A DNA stretch of 64,000 nt from Hyphomicrobiales bacterium (GCA_016716745.1 JADJVD010000003.1:276001-340000), one strand, 5' to 3'; shown: positions 8,087 to 16,326, counted from the first letter of the stretch. Notes: generated by a model from the sequence alone, not told the origin. Numbers and translations are program-made.

Positions 8087-8959
8087 TCAGATGTCGAGCT
8101 CGACGGGCAGGTCCGCCGGCGGCACGCCGTTCAGGGCGAGGCCCTTCTGGAACCATTCGCGCATCTGGCCGAGGCCGCGATTGTAGTCGACCCAGGTCGA
8201 CAGGAAATCGCGCCACTTCTTGTCCTGCTCCTTGCGCACGCCCATGCAGGAGGCGATGGCGACCTGCGGCTTCTGCAACAGCTTGTAGCTGCCCAGATTG
8301 CGGTTCTTGGCCACGGCGGTGAGGCCGAGAATGAGCGCGGAGACGACGGCGTCGGCGCGGCCGGAGGCGAGCTCCAGCATCACCTCGTCGCGCGTCTTCA
8401 GCGTCTTGATGTCGGCGTTCGGCGCGAAGCGGCGCGCCGCGGTCTCGTTGGCGGAGCCCGCGTCGACGGCGATGCGCACGCCCTTCTTGTCGAGATCGCC
8501 CCAGGTGGTCGCCTCGAAGCCCTTGCGCAGCACGGCGCCGAAGGGATGGGAGAAGACGGGCTTGGTGAAGTCGATCACCATCGCGCGCTGCGGCGTCGCC
8601 GACAGGGCGAAGGCGAGGTCGATCTTGCCCGACTGCAATTCGAGCACCGAATTGCCGTAGGTGGACTCGGTGTATTCGAGGCCGACGTCGAGCGTCTTGG
8701 CGATGTCCTTCGCCATCTCGATGGCGAAGCCGCTCCACTCGCCCGAGGCAAGGTCCTTGTTGAAATAGGGCAGTTCGCCCGGCAGTGCGGCGATGCGCAG
8801 CACCTTCGCAGCGCGCACGCGATCGAAGGTGGAGTCGCTCGCCGCTTGCGCCAGCGCGGGCGCGGCCGTCGCGCTTACGAGCGCCGTCGCCGCGCCGAGG
8901 CCCGCCGCGATCCGCAATGCGTCGCGCCGCGAGGCGCCCGTGCTGTCGTCGCCGATCAT
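8087..8959 (-). CDS. Amino-acid ABC transporter substrate-binding protein with Tat-type signal
   Basis: A 290-residue solute-binding protein family 3 member. The N-terminus has a twin-arginine motif (SRRDALRIA, residues 11-19), a hydrophobic stretch and an ALAQA cleavage region. The mature part shows the usual blocks (LRIAALPGELPYF, SGFAIEMAKDIAK, GKIDLAFALSATPQR). Export of family 3 binding proteins by Tat is less usual than by Sec. It is first in a three-gene operon with the permease and the enolase-superfamily enzyme; GGGAGAG precedes the ATG. Confidence 0.9.
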   Translation of the reverse strand: MIGDDSTGASRRDALRIAAGLGAATALVSATAAPALAQAASDSTFDRVRAAKVLRIAALPGELPYFNKDLASGEWSGFAIEMAKDIAKTLDVGLEYTESTYGNSVLELQSGKIDLAFALSATPQRAMVIDFTKPVFSHPFGAVLRKGFEATTWGDLDKKGVRIAVDAGSANETAARRFAPNADIKTLKTRDEVMLELASGRADAVVSALILGLTAVAKNRNLGSYKLLQKPQVAIASCMGVRKEQDKKWRDFLSTWVDYNRGLGQMREWFQKGLALNGVPPADLPVELDI

Positions 8960-9027
8960 TGCTCTCTCCCTTCATGGAAAGGAGACATGCTAGCCGCAAA
9001 GAGCAGGGCCGCGAAACCTTAAAACAC

Positions 9028-10035
9028 TCACGCCGCCGGCAGCGTCAGAACGCCCGCCGCGCCGTCGGCTGCGCCGAAAACGAGCCGCTTTCCGGCACGA
9101 TCCCAGACGAGCGCGGTGATCGCGCCGGCTCTGGCCTCGACAGGGGTGGAACGCACCGGAATCTCGGAGGCGTCCGTCAGACGCACGAGCATGATCCAGC
9201 CGTCCTCGTAGCCGATGGCGACGATCAGCGCGGCGGGATGAAACGCGCAGGCCGAAACGCGCGCCGGGCGCACGCCGCATTCGCGCGGCGCCTTGCCCAT
9301 CGGGCCGTCCTTGTCCTTGAACGGCCAGACGATGCAGGCTTCCGCGCCGGATGTGGCGAGCCAGTTGCCGTCGTAGGACCAGGAGAGGCTGCGCGTCTTG
9401 GCGGGGTAGCCCGTCATGCGCATGTTCGCCTTGTCGACGATGCGCCAGCCATGCAGCGCGTTCTCCTGCATCGAGGTGACGCAGAAGCGCCCGTCCGGCG
9501 AGACGGTGACGTCGAGATGCGAGCCCTTCCATTCGAGGCGCTCGGGCGAGGCGGCGGCGTTGGGGAACCACAGCGAGGCGCCGCCGTAATGGGCGACGGC
9601 GAGGCGGTAGCCCTTCGGCATGAAGGAGAGGCCGCGCACGGAGGAAGGCGCTGCCCAGCTCTTGACCTCGCCCTTCGCGTCGCGCGCGCGCACCGTGCGC
9701 GCAGCCGACCAGGCGACCGCGCCGTCCTCGCGCAGCGCCAGCGCGTCGATCCAGCGGCCGCTCTCGTCGGCGATCTCGGTGACGGCGCCGGCTGCGTCCG
9801 TCGACACGATGCGGCCGTCGTCCGCGCCGGTGACGAGGCGCGCGCCGTCGCAGGCGGCGACGAGCATGGCCGCGCCGGGATGCGGCAGGCCGCGCCGCGT
9901 CGCGCCCGGCTCGCCGATCAGCGTCGCGCCGTCGGCCATCGCCAGCGCCGGCGTCGGGCCGAGGAAGCCTGCGGCGACGACATGGGCGCCGGCGTCGATC
10001 GGCGCGACATGCGCGGTGAGGGAGGAATCGGTCAT
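9028..10035 (-). CDS. WD40-repeat (beta-propeller) protein
   Basis: A 335-residue cytoplasmic protein without signal peptide, built of degenerate WD40-like blades: repeated pieces such as RGLSFMPKGYRLAVAHYGGASLW, LDVTVSPDGRFCVTSMQENALHGW and LSWSYDGNWLATSG (each given here in part). From memory, homologues in Hyphomicrobiales often sit beside the CobW-family GTPase gene; here that gene is 2.3 kb away, with oxyR and the cytochrome c peroxidase gene between. A scaffold role linked to zinc handling is possible but not shown. Confidence 0.75.
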   Translation of the reverse strand: MTDSSLTAHVAPIDAGAHVVAAGFLGPTPALAMADGATLIGEPGATRRGLPHPGAAMLVAACDGARLVTGADDGRIVSTDAAGAVTEIADESGRWIDALALREDGAVAWSAARTVRARDAKGEVKSWAAPSSVRGLSFMPKGYRLAVAHYGGASLWFPNAAASPERLEWKGSHLDVTVSPDGRFCVTSMQENALHGWRIVDKANMRMTGYPAKTRSLSWSYDGNWLATSGAEACIVWPFKDKDGPMGKAPRECGVRPARVSACAFHPAALIVAIGYEDGWIMLVRLTDASEIPVRSTPVEARAGAITALVWDRAGKRLVFGAADGAAGVLTLPAA

Positions 10036-10090
10036 CGTCTCAGGGTTTATCCGAAGCGCGCGGCGGCTTCCAACCCCGAGGGGCGCGGCC

Positions 10091-11020
10091 TCATTCCGCC
10101 GCCGCGGCGCGCGGCGCGGCGACGAGGCGGAAGGCGGGCTGCTTCATCTCCCGCACCGCCTGCGCGATGGCGGCGATAGCCTCCGGCCGGGCGAAGCCGG
10201 CGCGGTAGGCGAGCGCGATGCGTCGCGAGGGCTCGGGCGGCGCGAAGGGCAGCACAGTGACGAGATCGTTGACGTAAGGGCGCTGCGCCGCGCTCGCCGG
10301 CAGGATCGAAACGCCGAGGCCGGAAGCCACCATCCAGCGCAGCGTGCCGATGGAATAGCCGAGGTGAATGTCGGTCTCCGCCTTGCTGATCTGCGGGCAG
10401 GCGCCCAGCACCTGATCGCGGAAGCAGTTGCCGGCTTTCAGCAGCAGCACGTCGTCGCCGCTCACCTCCTCCGGATTGATGGCGTTGCGCCCCTCCCAGC
10501 CGTGCCCGCGCGGCACGATGACGACGAAGCTCTCGTCGTAAAGCGGCATGGTCTGCACGCCCGGCAGTTCGAAGGGCAGGGCGATCACCGCGACGTCGAT
10601 CTCGTTGTCGCGCAGCATGTCGGAGAGCGCCGCCGTCATGTTCTCCTCGATGACGAGGGGCATCTCGGGGGCGAGGCGCTTCAATTCGACGATCAGCGGC
10701 GGCAGCAGATAGGGGCCGACGGTGTGGATGACGCCGAGCCGCAGCGGGCCGGCGAGCTGGTTGCGGCCGTGCAGGGCGATGTCGCGGATCTTGTCGGCCT
10801 CGTGCAGGGCGAGACGGGCCTGACGGACGATCTCGGCGCCAACCGGGCTCGGGCTGACGAAGCCCTTGGCGCGCTCGAACAATTGCACGCCGAGTTCGCT
10901 TTCGATCCGGGCGATGGCGACGCTCAGTGTCGGCTGGCTGACCGAACAGCGTTCGGCGGCGCGGCTGAAATTGCCCTCGGCGGCCAATGCGACGATGTAG
11001 CGCAACTCGACGAGGGTCAT
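10091..11020 (-). CDS. oxyR: OxyR-type peroxide-sensing LysR regulator
   Basis: A 309-residue LysR-family regulator with an N-terminal winged helix-turn-helix (FSRAAERCSVSQPTLSVAIARIE, residues about 18-40) and a substrate-binding-like C-terminus. The redox pair typical of OxyR is present at exactly the canonical positions: C199 and C208 in GNCFRDQVLGAC. These form the peroxide-induced disulphide in the known proteins. The start at 11020 (MTLVELRYIV) is preferred over a 27-codon longer frame because OxyR proteins begin here. It is divergent from a cytochrome c peroxidase gene, its likely target. Confidence 0.93.
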   Translation of the reverse strand: MTLVELRYIVALAAEGNFSRAAERCSVSQPTLSVAIARIESELGVQLFERAKGFVSPSPVGAEIVRQARLALHEADKIRDIALHGRNQLAGPLRLGVIHTVGPYLLPPLIVELKRLAPEMPLVIEENMTAALSDMLRDNEIDVAVIALPFELPGVQTMPLYDESFVVIVPRGHGWEGRNAINPEEVSGDDVLLLKAGNCFRDQVLGACPQISKAETDIHLGYSIGTLRWMVASGLGVSILPASAAQRPYVNDLVTVLPFAPPEPSRRIALAYRAGFARPEAIAAIAQAVREMKQPAFRLVAAPRAAAAE

Positions 11021-11065
11021 GCCCGATCTCCAAAAACGGCCGCGCGACAAGGGCTTGCGGAGGTT

Positions 11066-11102
11066 ATAGCCCGACGCTATCGAGTCTATAGGCAAAATCA
11101 AT
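11066..11102. promoter_or_regulatory. OxyR binding site between oxyR and the peroxidase gene
   Basis: The tetranucleotides ATAG (11066-11069), CTAT (11077-11080), ATAG (11088-11091) and CAAT (11099-11102) follow each other with exactly seven bases between each. The published OxyR consensus is ATAG-N7-CTAT-N7-ATAG-N7-CTAT, so three of four elements match perfectly and the fourth matches in two of four bases. The site lies 46 bp upstream of the oxyR start and 76 bp upstream of the peroxidase start, so it could control both. Confidence 0.85.
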
Positions 11103-11109
11103 TAAGTCG

Positions 11110-11123
11110 TTGATTTAAATCAA
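11110..11123 (+). promoter_or_regulatory. FNR/FixK-type box upstream of the cytochrome c peroxidase
   Basis: TTGATTTAAATCAA is a perfect match to the FNR/Anr/FixK consensus TTGAT-N4-ATCAA. Its centre is 61 bp before the peroxidase ATG. With activation from about -41.5, transcription would start near 11158, leaving about 20 bases of leader containing the GGGAGAG ribosome site. Low-oxygen FNR control is known for several bacterial cytochrome c peroxidases. Confidence 0.85.
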
Positions 11124-11177
11124 TTTTTTGTGCACGCAAGCGGTTAGCGTCGGCCTCCTCGAAACGGGAGAGACCAC

Positions 11178-12209
11178 ATGAAACGGTTCCTGACGCTCCT
11201 CGCCGCGTCGCTTCTGAGCGGCGCCGCGTCCATCGCCGTCGCGCAGACCGCGGACGAGCCGATCCAGATCATCCAGCCGCCCAAGAGCATCAATCTCGGC
11301 ATGGTCGAGCTTGGGAAGAAGCTCTACTTCGACCCGCGCCTGTCGAAATCCGGGTTCATCTCCTGCAACTCCTGCCACAACCTCTCGATGGGCGGCACGG
11401 ACAACATCCCGACCTCGATCGGCGACCAGTGGCAGCAAGGTCCGATCAACGCGCCGACCGTGCTGAACTCCAGCCTCAACGTCGCGCAGTTCTGGGACGG
11501 CCGCGCCGGCGACCTGAAGGCGCAGGCGGGCGGCCCGATCGCCAATCCAGGCGAGATGGCCTTCACGCACACGCTGGCGCTCGGCGTGCTCGAGTCGATC
11601 CCGGCCTATGTCCGCGAATTCAAGCAGGTGTTCGGCAAGGACAAGGTCGACATCGACCAGGTGACCGCCGCCATCGCCGAATTCGAAAAGACGCTGGTGA
11701 CGCCGAATTCCCGCTTTGACCAGTGGCTGCTCGGCAAGAAGGACGCGCTGACCGCCGACGAGCAGAAGGGCTATGCGCTGTTCAAGGACACCGGCTGCGT
11801 CGCCTGCCACAATGGCGAGGCGGTGGGCGGCAACTCGTTCCAGAAGATGGGCGTCGTCGAGGCGTTCAAGAAGGACGATCCGGCGACCGGCCGCTTCGCG
11901 GTGACGGGCAAGGACGCCGACCGCTTCAACTACAAGGTGCCGACGCTGCGCAACGTCGAATACACCTATCCCTACTTCCATGACGGCTCGGCCAACACGC
12001 TGACGGAAGCCGTGCGCACCATGGGCCGCATCCAGCTCGGCAAGGACTTCACGGCGGACGAGACCCGGCAGGTCGTCGCCTTCCTGAAGACGCTGACCGG
12101 CGACATGCCGCAGTTCACCATGCCGGTGCTGCCGCCGTCCTCCGACGCGACGCCGCGTCCGCAGCCCTTCCCGCCGAAGGCGGCTCCGGCGCCCGCGCCG
12201 AAGAAGTGA
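11178..12209 (+). CDS. ccpA: Di-haem cytochrome c peroxidase
   Basis: A 343-residue periplasmic enzyme with a signal peptide (residues 1-22, cleavage near AVAQ) and two c-type haem motifs, CNSCH (63-67, low-potential peroxidatic haem) and CVACH (207-211, electron-entry haem). Spacing and length match the CcpA/MauG family that reduces hydrogen peroxide with electrons from cytochrome c. The tail is rich in proline and alanine (PKAAPAPAPKK). The upstream region holds an OxyR site and an FNR/FixK box, pointing to control by peroxide and by low oxygen. A strong terminator follows. Confidence 0.95.
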   Translation: MKRFLTLLAASLLSGAASIAVAQTADEPIQIIQPPKSINLGMVELGKKLYFDPRLSKSGFISCNSCHNLSMGGTDNIPTSIGDQWQQGPINAPTVLNSSLNVAQFWDGRAGDLKAQAGGPIANPGEMAFTHTLALGVLESIPAYVREFKQVFGKDKVDIDQVTAAIAEFEKTLVTPNSRFDQWLLGKKDALTADEQKGYALFKDTGCVACHNGEAVGGNSFQKMGVVEAFKKDDPATGRFAVTGKDADRFNYKVPTLRNVEYTYPYFHDGSANTLTEAVRTMGRIQLGKDFTADETRQVVAFLKTLTGDMPQFTMPVLPPSSDATPRPQPFPPKAAPAPAPKK

Positions 12210-12248
12210 GCTGAAAGGGGGCGACGCCCCAACCGTCGTCCTGACAAG

Positions 12249-12282
12249 CGCCGGGGTCCGAAAGGGCCCCGGCGTCTTTGTT
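12249..12282 (+). terminator. Rho-independent terminator after ccpA
   Basis: CGCCGGGG (12249-12256) pairs with CCCCGGCG (12267-12274); an inner CC/GG pair closes a small GAAA-containing loop. The stem is followed by TCTTTGTT. Confidence 0.8.
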
Positions 12283-12316
12283 GACGGGATCGTCCGGCGA
12301 GCGCGCCGCGGCCGGA

Positions 12317-13363
12317 TCAGGCCTTGCAGGCCAAGAATCCCTCGCGGATTTCCTTCTCCGGCAGGTCGCGGCCGATGAAGACGATCTTCGACGTGCGCTT
12401 CTCTCCGGGCTTCCATTCGCGCTGCACGTCGCCGTCGAGAATCATGTGCACGCCCTGGAAGACGAAGCGCTTCGGCTCGTTCGTGAAGGCGAGGATGCCT
12501 TTCGAGCGCAGGATGGCCGGCCCGTGCGCCTGCGTCAGGTCGTTGATCCAGGGCAGGAACTTCTCCGGGTTCACGTCGCCCGGAATCTCCATCGCCACGG
12601 ACTGCATGTGCTCGTCGTGGAAATGCTTCAGCCCGCCGTGATGGTGGTGATCGTGGCCGTGATGATGATCGTGGCCATGATGATGGTCGTGATCATGGTC
12701 GTGATCGTGATCGTCGGCGTGCAGGAATTCCGGCTCGATCTCGAGAATGCGGTCGAGATCGAAGGCGTTGCGGCCGAGCACGGCGTCGAGCGGCACGTTC
12801 GCCTTCACGGTCTCGTGCAGCTTGGCGTAGGGGTTGATCGCGCGGATGCGCGCCTTCACCTCGCGCAGCTCCTGCGGCGTCACGAGATCGGTCTTGTTGA
12901 TGACGATGACGTCGGCGAAGGCGATCTGGTTCTTGGCCTCCGGCGCGTCCTTCAGCCGGTCGGCCAGCCACTTGGCGTCGGCGACGGTGACAACCGCGTC
13001 GAGACGGGCGGCGGTCTGCACGTCGGCGTCGACGAAGAAGGTTTGGGCGACGGGCGCGGGATCGGCCAGGCCCGTCGTCTCGACGATGATGGCGTCGAAC
13101 TTGCCCTTGCGCTTCATCAGCCCTTCGAGAATGCGGATGAGGTCGCCGCGCACGGTGCAGCAGATGCAGCCGTTGTTCATCTCGAAGATCTCTTCGTCGG
13201 CGCCGACGACGAGGTCGTTGTCGATGCCGATCTCGCCGAACTCGTTGACGATCACGGCGTAGCGCTTGCCGTGCGGCTCGGTGAGGATGCGGTTGAGCAG
13301 CGTGGTCTTGCCGGCGCCGAGATAGCCGGTGAGCACGGTGACGGGAATCTTCTGGTCGGACAT
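12317..13363 (-). CDS. CobW/COG0523-family GTPase with His-rich metal-binding insert
   Basis: A 348-residue G3E-family GTPase: Walker A GYLGAGKTT (13-21), the metal-binding CxCC motif in NGCICC (C66, C68, C69), and the NKTD guanine motif (156-159). A His/Asp-rich stretch spans about residues 214-248, followed by the CobW C-terminal domain. Such proteins are metal chaperones or insertases, often for zinc under Zur control. The gene follows znuA in the same direction after a 155-bp gap, so a zinc role is more likely than cobalamin synthesis. Confidence 0.92.
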   Translation of the reverse strand: MSDQKIPVTVLTGYLGAGKTTLLNRILTEPHGKRYAVIVNEFGEIGIDNDLVVGADEEIFEMNNGCICCTVRGDLIRILEGLMKRKGKFDAIIVETTGLADPAPVAQTFFVDADVQTAARLDAVVTVADAKWLADRLKDAPEAKNQIAFADVIVINKTDLVTPQELREVKARIRAINPYAKLHETVKANVPLDAVLGRNAFDLDRILEIEPEFLHADDHDHDHDHDHHHGHDHHHGHDHHHHGGLKHFHDEHMQSVAMEIPGDVNPEKFLPWINDLTQAHGPAILRSKGILAFTNEPKRFVFQGVHMILDGDVQREWKPGEKRTSKIVFIGRDLPEKEIREGFLACKA

Positions 13364-13467
13364 GTCGGCTCCGATGCGGCGGCGGCGCAGGCGCCTCGCG
13401 GCGGGATGATGAATGGTAAGGGCCCCGGAGGGGGCGCATTCAAGCGGCGCGGCGGGCTCAAGTCAAA

Positions 13468-13506
13468 GCGCGCCGCGCGCCCCGATATGGGGATCGCGCG
13501 GCGCGC
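13468..13506. promoter_or_regulatory. Large GC hairpin between znuA and the CobW-family gene
   Basis: A perfect 12-bp arm GCGCGCCGCGCG (13468-13479) pairs with CGCGCGGCGCGC (13495-13506), with an inner CCCC/GGGG pair around GATAT. On the minus strand only TTTGACTT follows, so it is at best a weak terminator. It could uncouple expression of the GTPase from the transporter or protect mRNA ends. Confidence 0.45.
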
Positions 13507-13518
13507 CGGCAATCCGCC

Positions 13519-14430
13519 TCAGGACGACAGCGCCTTCGTCAGTTCGCGGACGTTGTGGCGCATCATGTCGATGTAAGTCCCCGCCGGGCCGTCGGGCGGG
13601 GACAGGGCATCCGAATAGAGCGCGCCGCCGATCCGGGCGCCGGTCTCGGCGGCGATGCGCTGCATCAGGCGCGGATCGACGACGGTCTCGAGAAAGACGG
13701 CCGGGATCTTCTCCGCCTTGATCTGGCGGATGATGCGGGCCACGTCCTTCGCCGAGGCCTCCGCCTCGGACGACACGCCCTTGGGCGCGATGAAGGCGAC
13801 GCCGTACGCCTCGGCGAAATAGCCGAAGGCGTCGTGCGTCGTCACCACCTTGCGGCGCGCGGGGGGCAGCGCGGCCATGGCGGCGCGGATGTCGGCGTCG
13901 AGCGCATCGAGTTCGCGCGCATAGGCGGCGGCGTTGGCGGCGTAGACGGCGGCGCCCTCGGCGTCGATGTCGCTCAACGCCTTGCGGATGTTCTCGGCAT
14001 AGATTTTCACGTTGCCGACCGCCTGCCACGCATGCGGATCGAAGGCGTGGCGATGGCCGTGTCCGTCAGCCTCCTCCGGCGCCTTGCGGCTCTTCACGCC
14101 TTCGCTGGCGACGACGACGCGCGGCGGCGCGGCGGCCGCCTTCGCCAGTCGCTCCATCCACCCCTCGAAGCCGAGGCCGTTGACGATCACGAGGCGCGCC
14201 GTCGCGACCTTTCGGGCGTCGGCGGGCGAGGGCTGGAACACATGCGCGTCCGCGCCGGGGCCGACAAGCTGCTCCACCGCGACGCGCTCGCCGCCGACGC
14301 GCCGGGCGATGTCGGCCAGAATGGTGAAGCTCGCGACGACGGGCAGGCGCGCGGGCGGCGATTGTGCGAGCGCGCGCGCGGCCAAGGGGGCGGCGAGCGC
14401 CGCGACGAGAAGACTGCGACGGTCAATCAT
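13519..14430 (-). CDS. znuA: Zinc ABC transporter substrate-binding protein
   Basis: A 303-residue cluster A-I metal-binding protein. Visible likely ligands are H63 (GADAHVFQPSP), H133 (HAFDPHAWQ) and H199 (VVTTHDAFG). A short His loop (HGHRH, 124-128) is typical of ZnuA but shorter than in enterobacteria. The N-terminus DRRSLLVAALAAPLAARALAQ contains a twin arginine and could use Tat or Sec. Its start overlaps the end of znuB by 8 bp, placing it in the znuCBA operon. Confidence 0.93.
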   Translation of the reverse strand: MIDRRSLLVAALAAPLAARALAQSPPARLPVVASFTILADIARRVGGERVAVEQLVGPGADAHVFQPSPADARKVATARLVIVNGLGFEGWMERLAKAAAAPPRVVVASEGVKSRKAPEEADGHGHRHAFDPHAWQAVGNVKIYAENIRKALSDIDAEGAAVYAANAAAYARELDALDADIRAAMAALPPARRKVVTTHDAFGYFAEAYGVAFIAPKGVSSEAEASAKDVARIIRQIKAEKIPAVFLETVVDPRLMQRIAAETGARIGGALYSDALSPPDGPAGTYIDMMRHNVRELTKALSS

Positions 14431-15292
14431 GGCGCGTTCCTTTCCTGTGCGTGCGGCCTCGGCGGACGCCGCCGGCGCGCCCGAGGACGAGCGAGACCGC
14501 GTAGATGGCCCCGGCGGCGAGAATGATCGTCGGCCCCGTCGGCCAGCCGAAATTGTAGGAGAGCGAGAGGCCCGACAGGCTCGCGGCGACGCCGGTCGCC
14601 ATCGCGGTCGCGATCATCGCCGTCATGTCGACGCACCACAGCCGCGCGGTCGCGGCGGGCAGGATCATGAGGCCGACGGCGAGCAGCGTGCCGAGCGCGT
14701 GGAAGCCGGCGACGAGATTGGCCACCAGCAAGGCCAGAAAGGCCAGATGCGCCACTGAGCCGCGACCGCCGACCGAGCGCAGGAAACCGGGGTCGACCGT
14801 CTCCACGGCGAGCGGCCGGAAGATCAGCGCCAGCCCGACGAGGGTGATCGTGGAGACGGCGGCGAGCAGCATCAGCGTCGCGTCGTCCAGCGCCAGGACC
14901 GAGCCGAACAGCACGCGCATCAGGTCGACATTCGAGCCGCGCGCCGAGATCAGCACGACGCCGGCGGCGAGCGACAGCAGATAGAAGGCGGCCAGCGAGG
15001 CGTCCTCGCGCAGGGTGGTGGCGCGGGCGACGACGCCGGCGGCGAGCGCCACCGCCAGGCCGGCCGCCATGCCGCCCGCCGTCATCGCGCCCAGCGACAG
15101 GCCGAAGGCGAGATAGCCGAGCGCCGCGCCGGGCAGGATCGCATGCGCCATCGCGTCGCCCATCAGGCTCATTCGGCGCAGCAGCAGGAACACGCCGACC
15201 GGCGCGCCGGACAAGGCGAGCGCCAGCGCGCCGACGAGCGCGCGGCGCATGAAATCGAACTCGACGAAGGGGGAGACGATCTCGTAGCTCAC
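14423..15292 (-). CDS. znuB: Zinc ABC transporter permease
   Basis: A 289-residue ABC-3 family membrane protein with about eight hydrophobic segments. It contains the family signatures SLMGDAMAHAILPG and FHALGTLLAVGLMILPAA. It starts with GTG, overlapping the znuC stop (GTGA), and overlaps znuA at the other end, so the three are translationally coupled. Its tail is basic (GRTHRKGTRHD). Confidence 0.93.
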   Translation of the reverse strand: MSYEIVSPFVEFDFMRRALVGALALALSGAPVGVFLLLRRMSLMGDAMAHAILPGAALGYLAFGLSLGAMTAGGMAAGLAVALAAGVVARATTLREDASLAAFYLLSLAAGVVLISARGSNVDLMRVLFGSVLALDDATLMLLAAVSTITLVGLALIFRPLAVETVDPGFLRSVGGRGSVAHLAFLALLVANLVAGFHALGTLLAVGLMILPAATARLWCVDMTAMIATAMATGVAASLSGLSLSYNFGWPTGPTIILAAGAIYAVSLVLGRAGGVRRGRTHRKGTRHD

Positions 15293-16038
15293 GCCGCGCC
15301 CCTCCCGGCCGCGCTCGCGCTTTCATGGGGGGCGCGCGCCTCGGCCTCGACCATCGCGGCGGCGCGCGACAGATTTCGCTCGGTCAGCACCACGTCGGTC
15401 GGGCCCCAGGCGATCATACGGCGGGCGAGCAGCAGCGTGTCCGGAAAGCGCGCGCGCACGAGCGCCAGATCGTGCAGCACGGCGACGACGGTGCAGCCGG
15501 CCGCCCGCCAGCCCTCGATGAGCTGGATCAGGTCGCCGGTGGTGCGCTCGTCGACCGCGGCGAAGGGCTCGTCGAGCAGGATCAGGCGGGCGCGCTGCAA
15601 GGCGAGGCGGGCGAAGAACATGCGCTGGCGCTGGCCGCCCGACAGGGCCGCGATGGGGCGCGCCTCGAAGCCCTCCAGCCCGACATCCGACAGGGCGTCG
15701 GCGATGCGCGCGCGCTCCGGCGCGCCGACGCTGCGCCAGGCGCCGATCTCGCGCCACAGCCCCATGGCGACGAAATCGTAGACCGTCAGGGGAAACGACA
15801 GGTCGATCTCGACCGCTTGCGGCAGGTAGGCGATCTGCGCGCGCCGAACGCCGAGCGCCAGCGCGCCGGAAACCGGCTCGAGTTCGCCCATCGCCGCTTT
15901 CAGGAGGCTGGACTTGCCGGCGCCGTTGGGGCCGACGATGGCCAGCAGCGCGCCGGGCTCGACGCGGCCGGTCAGCCCCTGGACCACGGGGTTCGCGCCA
16001 TAGGCGAGGGTCAGATCCTGAAAGGCGAGGGCGCTCAC
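15289..16038 (-). CDS. znuC: Zinc ABC transporter ATP-binding protein
   Basis: A 249-residue ATPase with Walker A GPNGAGKSS, signature LSGGQRQRM, Walker B LILLDEPF and the H-loop VLHDLALV. The GTG at 16038 is chosen because it overlaps the stop of the preceding small gene as GTGA, the same coupling seen at the znuC/znuB joint; a GTG four codons further upstream (16050) is also open. It energises zinc uptake through ZnuB with ZnuA. Confidence 0.92.
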   Translation of the reverse strand: MSALAFQDLTLAYGANPVVQGLTGRVEPGALLAIVGPNGAGKSSLLKAAMGELEPVSGALALGVRRAQIAYLPQAVEIDLSFPLTVYDFVAMGLWREIGAWRSVGAPERARIADALSDVGLEGFEARPIAALSGGQRQRMFFARLALQRARLILLDEPFAAVDERTTGDLIQLIEGWRAAGCTVVAVLHDLALVRARFPDTLLLARRMIAWGPTDVVLTERNLSRAAAMVEAEARAPHESASAAGRGAA

Positions 16039-16259
16039 GCGATCGCCCACCAGACGCCGAGCCAGACGAGCGCGGACAGGCCCGCCGCGCCGGCGAGGCG
16101 GACGGAGACGGGCATGAGCAGCAGCGACAGGCCTGGCGGGCGGATCAGCGCCGGATCATGCGCATGACCGTGCGAATGGTCGTGCGGATGCCCATGGTCG
16201 TGCGACAGGCGCGGCGTCGCCGCCGCGTCGTCCTGCATCGCGCTGTCGCCGCGCTCCAT
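16035..16259 (-). CDS. Small His-rich single-pass membrane protein heading the znu operon
   Basis: A protein of about 74 residues (start at 16259; a GTG at 16277 or an ATG at 16238 are alternatives) with two parts. The N-terminal half has a His/Asp repeat (LSHDHGHPHDHSHGHAHD). The C-terminal half is hydrophobic (a short LSLLLMPVSV segment, then a helix ending in LVWLGVWWAIA). It is the first gene after the Zur-like box and its stop overlaps the znuC start. I do not recognise a named family. Position and His content suggest zinc binding at the membrane; function is inferred only. Confidence 0.65.
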   Translation of the reverse strand: MERGDSAMQDDAAATPRLSHDHGHPHDHSHGHAHDPALIRPPGLSLLLMPVSVRLAGAAGLSALVWLGVWWAIA

Positions 16260-16307
16260 TCCCAAACGTCCCGCCACACTGGATCCTCGGCCTTCGCCGT
16301 GGCGGAC

Positions 16308-16326
16308 GTAATATTATAACATTATG
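16308..16326 (-). promoter_or_regulatory. Zur-type operator upstream of the znu operon
   Basis: GTAATATTATAACATTATG is an AT-rich near-perfect palindrome (14 of 18 positions symmetric) in a very GC-rich genome. Its core matches the proteobacterial Zur core ATGTTATAACAT at 11 of 12 bases. It lies 49 bp before the first codon of the His-rich small gene and 30 bp past the end of hemH. Repression of zinc uptake when zinc is sufficient is the expected role. Confidence 0.75.
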
